Shown here in pieces: positions 6,024 to 12,610 of a stretch of 12,610 nucleotides of DNA; the stretch's first letter is position 1, and each line of letters opens with the position of its first letter. The notes under the pieces were generated by a model. The model was not told the origin of the DNA. It worked only from the letters and a program-made list of their open reading frames with translations, and did no database searches. The stretch comes from an uncultured Bacilli bacterium. Lineage in GTDB: Bacteria; Bacillota_I; Bacilli_A; RF39; UBA660. Made by a program: the position numbers and the translations under genes. Location: contig CALVIA010000026.1 of the NCBI GenBank assembly GCA_944329255.1, positions 1-12,610 on the forward strand. The letters run 5' to 3'.

Positions 6024-6637
6024 TGGAAGAAAATTTTGAGTTATTAAATATTCCAGATTATACTTCATTAACTAGTCTTATGTATCCCAAAGAAAATACT
6101 ATATTATATGATAGAGATGGAAGTATTGATTCAGCAAAACATCCTTTGATTTTTTGTGCAAAAAATGATGAATACACATGTTTTTATGGTTTTAGAGTAA
6201 CTTCACATCCTTGTAGAGATGATTCACTTAGAGATTATTTTTATGTATCTTTATCTAAAGATGATATTGAATATAAAAATTATTTTAAGATGAAAAGTGT
6301 ATCTTATGTATCATGTGAAGATATATGTGTATTTGAAGGATTTGTTTATAAATATTTTTTAAATAATGGTAATATTAAAAACAAAACGTATTTGGAGAAA
6401 TTTACTGAAATTATTGTTAAACATATTTTATTACAAGAACTTGGTTTATCAAAATATAATGAAAATACTGATGTTTTTTTAAACTTAATTGGTTATAAAA
6501 GAGAAGATATCATTAATTTAAAAATGTATAAAATATTTTATAAAAAATTTATTGATAGTAGTAATAAACAAATTGTTCAAAATGATATAAATTTACAAAG
6601 AAATAAAATATTAGGCAACAAAAAAACAATTAAATAG
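6023..6637 (+). CDS. Uncharacterised protein, possible PemK/MazF-like N-terminal domain plus helical tail
   Basis: 204 residues, starting in the TAATG overlap with the HEPN-like gene, with AGAGG upstream inside that gene's end. No firm family recognition. Residues 39-118 show a succession of short beta strands resembling the PemK/MazF barrel: KHPLIFC (39-45), CFYGFRVTSHP (53-63), YFYVSLS (72-78), VSYVSCEDICVF (93-104) and YFLNNGNI (111-118), in the order seen in MazF-like proteins (RPVLVI, PITS, SYV-x-x-x-QI, G-x-I). T60/S61 would sit at the conserved Thr-Ser. The remaining 85 residues look helical and Lys-rich. MazF-fold proteins are endoribonucleases or inactive relatives. As the partner of a HEPN-like protein it may be a second toxin, a substrate-recognition subunit or an antitoxin. 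It converges on ung with only 3 nt between the stop codons. Gene is certain; the domain call is tentative. Confidence 0.45.
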   Translation: MEENFELLNIPDYTSLTSLMYPKENTILYDRDGSIDSAKHPLIFCAKNDEYTCFYGFRVTSHPCRDDSLRDYFYVSLSKDDIEYKNYFKMKSVSYVSCEDICVFEGFVYKYFLNNGNIKNKTYLEKFTEIIVKHILLQELGLSKYNENTDVFLNLIGYKREDIINLKMYKIFYKKFIDSSNKQIVQNDINLQRNKILGNKKTIK

Positions 6638-6640
6638 TTG

Positions 6641-7285
6641 TTACCATTTTATTTCTTTTTTATTTTGTTCTTTTAATATTTTATTTATTTTTGAAAATGG
6701 TTTTGAATTTTTAAATCCTCTTGTATATGATAACGGAGATGGGTGTGCGCTTTCAATTATAATATGATTTTTATTAGTTATAAGTTTTTTCTTTTCTCTT
6801 GCTGCATTTCCCCATAATACAAATATTACGCTTTCTTTTTTTTGATTGATTTTATTTATAATATTATCAGTAAAATAATTCCATCCTAGATTTTTATGTG
6901 AAAATGGTTTGTCTTTTTCTACAGTTAATATAGTATTTAATAATAATATTCCTTGCAAAGCCCAATCAGATAAGTCTGTATTATCTCTTTCTATATTTAA
7001 ATCTTCTTTTAATTCTTTGAATATATTTCTTAATGATGGTGGAATTTTTACATCTTTATTTACAGAAAAACATAATCCATTTGCTTCATTTTCTCCATGA
7101 TATGGATCTTGTCCTAATATTACAACTTTAACATCATTGTAATCCGTTAGTTTTAATGCTCTAAATATATTTTCTTTTTTAGGATATATTATTTTATTCG
7201 TTTTTTCTAATTGTTTTTTTATATTAACAAAGTAATCTTTTTTAAATTCTTCTTTTAATATTTCATCCCAACTATTTCCTATCAT
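6641..7285 (-). CDS. ung: Uracil-DNA glycosylase, family 1
   Basis: 214 residues, normal length for bacterial Ung. All active-site motifs are intact: GQDPYHG at 58-64 with the catalytic D60, GLCFSV (70-75), the uracil-binding strand LLLNTILTV with N117, and HPSPLS at 181-186 with H181 and the DNA-intercalating loop. It removes uracil arising from cytosine deamination or dUTP incorporation and starts base-excision repair; uracil repair is relevant in an AT-rich genome, although no direct link is shown here. The ATG (7285-7283) has AGGAAGTG, whose 5' end overlaps the stop codon of the symporter gene upstream (11 nt between the genes), so both are probably cotranscribed. Its 3' end faces the PemK-like gene; the only inverted repeat there is a 5-bp stem, so termination is not obvious. 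Confidence 0.96.
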   Translation of the reverse strand: MIGNSWDEILKEEFKKDYFVNIKKQLEKTNKIIYPKKENIFRALKLTDYNDVKVVILGQDPYHGENEANGLCFSVNKDVKIPPSLRNIFKELKEDLNIERDNTDLSDWALQGILLLNTILTVEKDKPFSHKNLGWNYFTDNIINKINQKKESVIFVLWGNAAREKKKLITNKNHIIIESAHPSPLSYTRGFKNSKPFSKINKILKEQNKKEIKW

Positions 7286-7296
7286 AATATCACTTC

Positions 7297-8535
7297 CTAT
7301 TTTATTTTATCATTTTTTTTATTTATAATCAAAAATAATGCAATTGTATTAATAATAGCTAAAATAATTATTCCTTTATCTATTAAATCCCATATTATAT
7401 TTGGTGATATTATAGTTGACAAAAATATAATTATAAGTATAGAAATATTATATATTTTTTTAAAATTATATTTAAATATATATTTTAATGCTACTTCTAT
7501 ATAATAGTAACTACTTATTATTGTGGAAAATGCAAAAACAATGATAGATATTATTAATATTAAGCCACCTATTTTACCCATTTGATAAATAAATGCCATT
7601 TGTGTTATTTCTATTCCATTTATATCTAATAAATTAACCTTTGAAAAAGGTGATAATAATATTATAAAAGCTGTCAAAGTACTTACTATAAATGTATCAA
7701 AAAATATTCCAAATACTTGTACTAATCCTTGTTCTAATTCATTTGTATTTGATGATGATGATGATGCAATAGATCCTGTTCCTAAACCCGCTTCGGTCGA
7801 GAAGATTGATTTTAATGTTCCTATTGTAAAACCTGTTATTATACTATTTTTATTAAATGCTTCTTTAATTATATTTATTAGTATGTTATCAATTACTGTA
7901 ACATTTTTTAATATAATTATTAAACATGTAATTATGTATGTTATTGCTATAAATGGAATAATTTTTGATAATATTTCTGCTATTTGTTTTATATTTTTAT
8001 ATATTATTAATGATGTAATTAATGTAATAATACCTGCAATTATATATTTATTTATATGCATTACTTCAAATAGTATTTTACTTATTGTATTTGTTTGAAT
8101 TGGGAGAAATGCCCCTAAATATATTAGTACAAACAAAATAGCATAAATTAGTGCAAATTTTTTATTTTTTAGTGCTAAATCTATATAATAAAATGGTCCT
8201 CCTTCATATGTATTTTTATTTATTTTTTTTCTATATTTTACAGAAATCATGGATTCTAACATAGTATTTGAAGAACATATAATAGTTGTTATCCACATCC
8301 AAAAAATACTACCAATTCCTCCTTGTAATATAGATATTGCAACTCCTGATAGAGAGCCTACTCCTATTCTTCCTGCTAAAGATATACATAGTGATTCAAA
8401 TGGTGTTATGCCTATATCATCATTTTTTTTTATTAGTGCTTTTAATGTTAATATTAGGTTAAAATTTTTAAATTTTAATTTTAAAGTAAAATAAATTCCT
8501 GATGTAATAAATAATAATATTATAAAGGTATTCAT
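7297..8535 (-). CDS. AGCS-family sodium:amino-acid (alanine/glycine) symporter
   Basis: 412 residues with about ten hydrophobic helices. Family hallmarks: TPFESLCISLAGRIGVGSL (44-62), SGVAISILQGGIGSIFWMW (63-81), YEGGPFYYI (110-118) and the loop FSTEAGLGTGSIA (245-257), corresponding to the FSNEAGMGSAP signature. AGCS carriers import alanine or glycine with Na+. Two departures: the usual GTGNI before AGVA is replaced by GVGSLS, and the signature loop has Thr for Asn and GTGS for GSAP, so this is a divergent member and its substrate may differ. It is slightly shorter than typical members (about 440-480), mostly at the ends. The ATG (8535-8533) follows AGGTGATTAA. It begins just after the rlmH terminator, so it probably has its own weak promoter (TATAAA near 8553-8548), and continues into ung. 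Confidence 0.85.
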   Translation of the reverse strand: MNTFIILLFITSGIYFTLKLKFKNFNLILTLKALIKKNDDIGITPFESLCISLAGRIGVGSLSGVAISILQGGIGSIFWMWITTIICSSNTMLESMISVKYRKKINKNTYEGGPFYYIDLALKNKKFALIYAILFVLIYLGAFLPIQTNTISKILFEVMHINKYIIAGIITLITSLIIYKNIKQIAEILSKIIPFIAITYIITCLIIILKNVTVIDNILINIIKEAFNKNSIITGFTIGTLKSIFSTEAGLGTGSIASSSSSNTNELEQGLVQVFGIFFDTFIVSTLTAFIILLSPFSKVNLLDINGIEITQMAFIYQMGKIGGLILIISIIVFAFSTIISSYYYIEVALKYIFKYNFKKIYNISILIIIFLSTIISPNIIWDLIDKGIIILAIINTIALFLIINKKNDKIK

Positions 8536-8558
8536 TTAATCACCTATTTTATAATATG

Positions 8559-8587
8559 AAAAAAAGATTTGAATTAAACCAAATCTT
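8559..8587 (-). terminator. Intrinsic terminator ending the gdpP-like...rlmH operon
   Basis: On the minus strand, AAGATTTG (8587-8580), an 8-nt loop, CAAATCTT (8571-8564), then an unbroken T-run (complement of the A-run down to 8560). The stem overlaps the rlmH stop codon (8588-8586) and separates the housekeeping operon from the symporter-ung pair. Confidence 0.88.
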
Positions 8588-9038
8588 ATTTATGATATGT
8601 TTCATTATTAATTATTTTAAAACTTCTATATAATTGTTCTAAAAAAATCAATCTAAATAGTTGGTGTGGAAATGTCATCTTTGAAAAAGATAAATTTTCA
8701 TTACTTATTTTTTTTATTGATTCATCTATTCCATAGGAACCACCTATTATAAATGTTATTTCACTATATAAATTTATCTTATTGTTGATTAAGTTGGAAA
8801 AATCAATTGAATTCATCTGATTACCATTTATATCTAAAGCAATTATATAAGATTTTTTATTTATATGTTTTATCATCTTATCTGCCTCAGCCTTTAATGT
8901 TTTATTAATATCAAATGATTCATCTTCTAATTCAATTATTTTAATTTTTGTATATTTAGATATTCTTTTTAAATATTCATTAATTCCTTCAATTAAATAT
9001 TTTTCCTTGATTTTTCCTACTGTAATAATTGTAATCAT
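8586..9038 (-). CDS. rlmH: 23S rRNA (pseudouridine1915-N3)-methyltransferase RlmH
   Basis: 150 residues (family about 155-160). This is a SPOUT-class methyltransferase: start MITIITVGKIKEKYL, SAM-pocket FIIGGSYGID (96-105), the FPHQLFR...EQLYRSF segment (123-140) and the invariant C-terminal YHK (148-150). The enzyme methylates N3 of pseudouridine 1915 in helix 69 of 23S rRNA on assembled 70S ribosomes. The ATG overlaps the walJ stop by 4 nt (ATGA), implying translational coupling. It is the last gene of its operon, its stop lying in the terminator stem. No unusual residues were seen; the slight shortness comes from internal loops. Confidence 0.96.
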   Translation of the reverse strand: MITIITVGKIKEKYLIEGINEYLKRISKYTKIKIIELEDESFDINKTLKAEADKMIKHINKKSYIIALDINGNQMNSIDFSNLINNKINLYSEITFIIGGSYGIDESIKKISNENLSFSKMTFPHQLFRLIFLEQLYRSFKIINNETYHK

Positions 9039-9769
9039 ACTTCTATTAATTCAGTTGGTTCTTTAGGTTTTGCTACTATAACATTTTCCACAATTAAATT
9101 ATTTTTTTTAGATTTAAATTCATTTAATGCTAATTCTTCTAAATTATTTGTTTCACTTAAATGTGCTAATACTACATATTTTGTATTATCTCCTACTAGG
9201 TTAGATAAATAGTCTGCACTAGCTTTATTTGATAAATGTCCTTTTGAACTCCATATTCTTTGTTTAAGATGATATGGATAAGGTCCTTCTTCTAGCATTT
9301 CTATATCATGATTACTTTCCATTATATATATTTTTTTATTTTTTAACATATCAAAATATTTACTGTTAATATATCCTGTATCAGTTATATAAACTACTTC
9401 ATCATCTATAATATAGCCATATGACTCAATGTCATGTGATGTTCTTATTACTTTTACATCGATATCTTTAATTGTCATTTCTTTAGTAATATATTTTACA
9501 TTTTTTACATCAACATCTTTTTCCATTCCTTTTGTTATATATGTTAATGTATTATACTTTCTTGAAAATGTATGTAATCCAATAGTATGGTCTTTATGTG
9601 TATGTGTTAATAATATTGCATTAATAGAATATGGATCAATATCCATTTCCTTTAATTTTTCCTCTACATAACAACATCTCATCCCAATATCTATTAAAAT
9701 TCTAGTATTATCTTTTTCTATAAATGTTACATTTCCTTTTGATCCACTTGCTAATACTTTAACTTTCAA
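9035..9769 (-). CDS. walJ: MBL-fold metallohydrolase, WalJ/YycJ family
   Basis: 244 residues from a TTG at 9769-9767, giving MKVKVLASGSKGN, the conserved N-terminus of the family. A GTG at 9778-9776, overlapping the dnaB stop, would add three residues and is the alternative; a GAGTGAT ribosome-site-like element favours the TTG. Beta-lactamase-fold metal ligands are intact: HTHKDH (56-61), H112 in TSHD, D130 in TDTG, ESNHD (151-155) and H203 in LAHLSETNN; GHLSN (177-181) is family-specific. WalJ homologues are linked genetically to the WalRK cell-wall regulon and to coordination of DNA replication with division; the biochemical substrate (likely DNA or nucleotide) is not settled. walRK are not in this window, but the coupling to rlmH resembles the walJ-rlmH neighbourhood of other Bacillota. 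Confidence 0.9.
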   Translation of the reverse strand: MKVKVLASGSKGNVTFIEKDNTRILIDIGMRCCYVEEKLKEMDIDPYSINAILLTHTHKDHTIGLHTFSRKYNTLTYITKGMEKDVDVKNVKYITKEMTIKDIDVKVIRTSHDIESYGYIIDDEVVYITDTGYINSKYFDMLKNKKIYIMESNHDIEMLEEGPYPYHLKQRIWSSKGHLSNKASADYLSNLVGDNTKYVVLAHLSETNNLEELALNEFKSKKNNLIVENVIVAKPKEPTELIEV

Positions 9770-9774
9770 TATTA

Positions 9775-11112
9775 TCACTCATCTTTCTTATAACCAATAA
9801 ATGTACTTGTATTTTTCTTGAATAATAATTCAACTGTTTTAGTTTGACCACTTCTATTTTTTCCAATTATAAATTCTACAACACTATTATTATCATCCAT
9901 TCTTGCTTCCTTATTATAATAATCGTCTCTATATAAAAATGCAACAATATCAGCATCTTGTTCTATTGATCCAGATTCTCTTAAATCACTCATAAGTGGT
10001 CTTTTATCTTCTCTTCCTTCTACAGCACGAGACAACTGAGCACAAGCTATTATAGGTACTTTAAGTTCTAGTGCAAGAGTTTTTAATGCCCTTGAAATTT
10101 CTGCTACTTCTTGTTGTCTATTTCCAGCGTATTTTGATGTAGTAGATACTAATTGTAAATAATCTATTACAATTAAGGAAAGCCCTTTTTCTGTTGCTGC
10201 AAGTCTTCTACATTTTGCTCTAATTTCACCTATACTTATTCCAGGTGTATCATCAATTTTAATATTTGTTTCAGCTAATTGACTAATTGCTTCATTTACT
10301 CTTTTCCAATCATTATGTTCAAGCTTTCCCGTTCTTAATTTGTACCCATCTATTTGTCCTGCTGATGAAATCATTCTCATTGCAAGTTGATCAGCACTCA
10401 TTTCAAGGTTAAAAACTGCTACATTCTTTTTTGTAGATAAAGCTACATTTACTACAATATTTAAAACAATTGCTGTTTTTCCCATACCAGGACGAGCAGC
10501 CAAGATTATCAATTCATTTTCATGAAAACCAGTTGTTACTTTATCTAAATCATAAAATCCAGATGGAATTCCAGTTATCTCTCCACTTGATTCTGCTATC
10601 TTTTCAAGATTATTTTGGGCTTCTGTTAAAGCTTCTTGAATGGGTTTAAATTCCCCTGTTTTTCTATTTTTTGCAACATTTAAAATTTTTCTTTCTGCTT
10701 CATCTAAAGTTTCATTAATAGTAAAATCACCATTATATGCATCAGAAACAATTTGTGTTGCAGTATTAATTAAATTTCTTAAAATACTTTTTTCTCTAAC
10801 AATATTTATATAATAATCAACATTTGCAGCAGTTGGAACGGAATTAACTATTTCTAATAAATAATCTACATCTCCAACTTGTTTCAGTAATTTTTTTGTT
10901 GTTAATTTATCTGTTACGGTTGTTATATCAACTGCAACACCTTCTTTATATAAATCATTTAATACTTCATATATTTTACTATGTGAGTCAATATAAAATG
11001 AATCTGTTTGAAGTTCTTCACATACTTTTTGAAGTGCTATTTTAGATATAAATGCAGCTCCCAAAACAGATTGTTCTGCTTCAATATTATGAGGTTGTAT
11101 TTTTGGATTCAT
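9775..11112 (-). CDS. dnaB: Replicative DNA helicase DnaB (DnaC of Bacillus nomenclature)
   Basis: 445 residues, full length. The N-terminal DnaB domain (7-110) begins QPHNIEAEQSVLGAAF, followed by a linker and the RecA-like motor: Walker A AARPGMGKTA (205-214, K212), FNLEMS (234-239), Walker B LIVIDYLQL (313-321), the AQLSR segment (358-362), DLRESGSIEQDAD (376-388) and the arginine-finger region KNRSGQT (418-424). The hexamer unwinds the lagging-strand template at the fork and recruits primase. No intein or insertion is present. The ATG (11112-11110) follows AGGTGTTAT, 9 nt after the rplI stop. The rplI-dnaB pairing is a conserved order in Bacillota. It is the least AT-rich protein gene here, as expected for a constrained, highly expressed gene. 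Confidence 0.97.
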   Translation of the reverse strand: MNPKIQPHNIEAEQSVLGAAFISKIALQKVCEELQTDSFYIDSHSKIYEVLNDLYKEGVAVDITTVTDKLTTKKLLKQVGDVDYLLEIVNSVPTAANVDYYINIVREKSILRNLINTATQIVSDAYNGDFTINETLDEAERKILNVAKNRKTGEFKPIQEALTEAQNNLEKIAESSGEITGIPSGFYDLDKVTTGFHENELIILAARPGMGKTAIVLNIVVNVALSTKKNVAVFNLEMSADQLAMRMISSAGQIDGYKLRTGKLEHNDWKRVNEAISQLAETNIKIDDTPGISIGEIRAKCRRLAATEKGLSLIVIDYLQLVSTTSKYAGNRQQEVAEISRALKTLALELKVPIIACAQLSRAVEGREDKRPLMSDLRESGSIEQDADIVAFLYRDDYYNKEARMDDNNSVVEFIIGKNRSGQTKTVELLFKKNTSTFIGYKKDE

Positions 11113-11121
11113 ATAACACCT

Positions 11122-11565
11122 CTATTCCTTTATTAAATGTACTTTTATTTCTGCATATATTTCTTTATATAATTCTATTTTTACTACATGAAATCCTAAT
11201 GTGGAAATAGAATCTTTTAAAAGTATTTTTTTCTTATCTATTGTATATCCTTTTTTATCAAGTTCTTCTTTAATTTGTTTTGTAGAAATACTACCAAAAA
11301 CCTTTTCATCTTTTCCCGTTTTTACTTTAAAATTTAAAGTTTCTTTTTCCAATTTTAATTTTAATTCATTAGCATTTTTTCTTTCATTTTCCTCAATAAT
11401 TTTTCTTTCGTTTTTTTCTTCTTCTAATATTTTATTACTTGTTTTTGTATATGCTACTGCATATTTATTTTTTATCAAATAATTAATTGCATATCCATCT
11501 TTTACTTCTTTTATTTCATCTTTTTTTCCCTGATTTTTTACATCTTTTAAAAATATAACTTTCAC
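11122..11565 (-). CDS. rplI: 50S ribosomal protein L9
   Basis: 147 residues, standard for bL9. The N-terminal rRNA-binding domain (1-50) has KVIFLKDVKNQGKKDEI and GYAINYLIKNKYAV; a long charged connecting helix (about 46-75, rich in Lys/Glu) leads to the C-terminal domain with KVFGSIS (88-94) and the I-x-x-x-I-L/K-x-x-G-x-H-x-V region near 115-130. bL9 binds 23S rRNA near the L1 stalk and helps maintain reading frame. The start is GTG (11565-11563), supported by AGGAGG 6 nt upstream and by the 4-nt GTGA overlap with the stop of the upstream DHH gene; there is no competing ATG. This coupling places L9 synthesis under the same message as the phosphodiesterase. Confidence 0.96.
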   Translation of the reverse strand: MKVIFLKDVKNQGKKDEIKEVKDGYAINYLIKNKYAVAYTKTSNKILEEEKNERKIIEENERKNANELKLKLEKETLNFKVKTGKDEKVFGSISTKQIKEELDKKGYTIDKKKILLKDSISTLGFHVVKIELYKEIYAEIKVHLIKE

Positions 11566-12518
11566 TCTAAACCTCCTAAATAATAAATTAAATCATTTTT
11601 TACTTTTTCTATATCTGTATCTTTTATTTGAGTTGCAGCAATTGTCCTATGCCCTCCACCATTAAAGTGTTTCATAATTTTTTCAACATCTATATTTCCA
11701 ATTGACCTTGCGCTTATTCCAATTGTATTTTTATCTATTTTTGCTATCACAAAACTTGCTTCAATATCATTAAATGTAAGTAAAACATCACTTGCTTTGG
11801 CAAGTTCTATTGGAATATATATATTTTCATCATATGAAATTGCATAATTATTTATAAATTCTGTTTTTAATACCAATTTTTGTCTTCTTTTATATTCATT
11901 AAAATTTTGTTTTAATAATTGTTCAGTTTCAATGGTATCAACATTAAATTTATATAATAATGCTGCACTTTTGTGAGTTTTTTCTGTTGTTTTAATTAAA
12001 AAACCGTTAGTATCTATATACATTCCTGCAAGCATTATTGTCGCTATATATGTTGGAATATATATATTTAATTCATCAATTAAATACAATATCATTTCTA
12101 TAGCACTTGATGCATTTTCATCAATATATTCATATTTTGAATTAATTTTATTTTCAGATATAATATGATGATCAATTACTATTTTATTTTTTATATTTAA
12201 TAAATTTTTATTTTGTACTCTTTTTTCATTATTAGTATCTGTTATTATCAATAGTGATTTATCACTAATTATTTTTTCTATACTTTTATATGAATTTGTA
12301 GTTATATTAAATTCTTTTTTTAAATTATTTAATGCTCTTTTGATTTCTATTGTATGTTCTTTATCATCTATAACAATATAAGTTTTTTTACCTAAATTTG
12401 TACAAATATAATAAAGTCCTAAAATAGAACCTAATGCATCTAAATCCATATCTATATGAGATGTTAATATCACTTCATTCGATTCACTAATTTTATTTTT
12501 AATTTCTAATGCATTCAT
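11562..12518 (-). CDS. GdpP-like c-di-AMP phosphodiesterase, DHH-DHHA1 module only
   Basis: 318 residues from the ATG at 12518-12516, preceded by AGGGTGAA; an in-frame ATG at 12581 would add 21 residues but lacks a ribosome site. The DHH domain has SHIDMDLDALGS (20-31; H21, D25, D27), D94 in IITDTN, VIDHH (114-118) and D169 in AGMYIDT; DHHA1 follows with SARSIGNIDVEKIM (269-282) and GGGH (287-290). Similarity runs along the GdpP/YybT catalytic half (ASSA, FLIKTTEKT, ASDVLLTFNDIEASFVI), more so than to NrnA. GdpP cleaves c-di-AMP to pApA. Canonical GdpP is about 650 residues with two TM helices, PAS and degenerate GGDEF domains before DHH; none of these is in this frame, which is closed by a TAA 27 bases before the ATG at 12581. 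So it is either a soluble stand-alone enzyme or the second half of a split gene. Position ahead of rplI-dnaB matches gdpP. Confidence 0.85.
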   Translation of the reverse strand: MNALEIKNKISESNEVILTSHIDMDLDALGSILGLYYICTNLGKKTYIVIDDKEHTIEIKRALNNLKKEFNITTNSYKSIEKIISDKSLLIITDTNNEKRVQNKNLLNIKNKIVIDHHIISENKINSKYEYIDENASSAIEMILYLIDELNIYIPTYIATIMLAGMYIDTNGFLIKTTEKTHKSAALLYKFNVDTIETEQLLKQNFNEYKRRQKLVLKTEFINNYAISYDENIYIPIELAKASDVLLTFNDIEASFVIAKIDKNTIGISARSIGNIDVEKIMKHFNGGGHRTIAATQIKDTDIEKVKNDLIYYLGGLE

Positions 12519-12535
12519 TATTTCACCCTGTGTAT

Positions 12536-12564
12536 ATTGTACCAAATTGCTATCGCAAAGTCTA
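12536..12564 (-). promoter_or_regulatory. Possible promoter of the gdpP-like operon
   Basis: Minus-strand TAGACT (12564-12559), a 17-nt spacer and TACAAT (12541-12536), with TGG immediately before the -10 (extended -10 type). It lies 17 nt upstream of the ATG at 12518. The alternative is read-through from an upstream gene beyond the window. Confidence 0.4.
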
Positions 12565-12610
12565 TAAATAACAACATACATTATTGCAAAATAAAATGTG
12601 TTGGGTTATT

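Noticed and set aside
6625..6642. Inverted repeat AACAA/TTGTT between the convergent PemK-like and ung genes as a terminator
   Set aside because: The stem is only 5 bp, all but one pair A/T, with an 8-nt loop; it is not distinguishable from chance in this composition.
7883..8494. Plus-strand ORFs opposite the symporter gene (7883-8098, 8249-8494)
   Set aside because: They are antisense to an intact, recognisable AGCS gene, have no ribosome sites and read as low-complexity hydrophobic translations.
9429..11482. Plus-strand ORFs opposite walJ, ung-type and rplI genes (for example 9429-9671, 11201-11482)
   Set aside because: Antisense to conserved genes, with no ribosome site or family resemblance.
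12519..12581. Extension of the gdpP-like protein by 21 residues to an upstream ATG
   Set aside because: No ribosome site precedes it, the extra residues resemble no known domain, and the internal ATG has AGGGTGAA correctly spaced.
1..12610. Mycoplasma-type code (TGA = Trp), suggested by the extreme AT content
   Set aside because: Tryptophans in conserved positions are TGG, and TGA ends dnaB, walJ and the gdpP-like gene exactly where their families end.
1..12610. CRISPR array, riboswitch leader, IS element or rRNA gene
   Set aside because: No regularly spaced repeats, no structured leader of sufficient length (all intergenic gaps are below about 150 bp apart from the tRNA region), no transposase and no rRNA-like sequence were seen.

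Overview
The window comes from a very AT-rich, low-GC Gram-positive bacterium, most likely a member of Bacilli or a relative near the Erysipelotrichales/Mycoplasmatota border. The basis is the base composition, strong AGGAGG/AGGTGAT-type ribosome sites, a CIRCE-controlled Hsp20 gene, a lipoteichoic-acid-synthase-type enzyme and a gdpP-rplI-dnaB-walJ-rlmH cluster. TGG encodes Trp and TGA serves as a stop (walJ, dnaB, gdpP-like), so the standard bacterial code applies rather than the Mycoplasma code. No species can be named from the sequence alone.

Layout. Positions 1-126 hold the start of a small heat-shock protein on the minus strand, preceded by a CIRCE (HrcA) operator that overlaps its promoter. 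Divergent from it, 276-2210 encodes a membrane-anchored LTA-synthase-family enzyme that ends in a bidirectional terminator. A minus-strand operon follows (4691 down to 2223): a short-chain dehydrogenase, a PLP-dependent methionine gamma-lyase-family protein and a ThsB-like TIR protein, packed with 1 and 11 nt between genes. A tRNA-His gene with its own promoter and terminator lies at 4748-4824. Beyond it is a small islet (4937-6637): a putative 2H phosphoesterase on the minus strand and, divergently, a two-gene plus-strand operon encoding a protein with a HEPN-type RNLINH motif and a possible PemK/MazF-like protein. The right half is housekeeping, all on the minus strand: ung, an AGCS-type sodium:amino-acid symporter, then rlmH, walJ, dnaB, rplI and a GdpP-like c-di-AMP phosphodiesterase reduced to its DHH/DHHA1 part.

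How the genes fit together. The right-hand operon joins cyclic-dinucleotide turnover, a ribosomal protein, the replicative helicase, a WalJ-type metallohydrolase and 23S rRNA methylation, with 4-nt stop/start overlaps at several junctions. The two accessory pieces next to tRNA-His are the parts worth pursuing: an orphan ThsB in a metabolic operon, and a candidate RNA-cleavage/RNA-end-processing module (HEPN + PemK-like + 2H). Both functional readings are inferred from motifs and gene order and have not been demonstrated.

No stretch longer than 300 bases lacks a gene. No transposase, integrase, CRISPR array or rRNA gene was seen.
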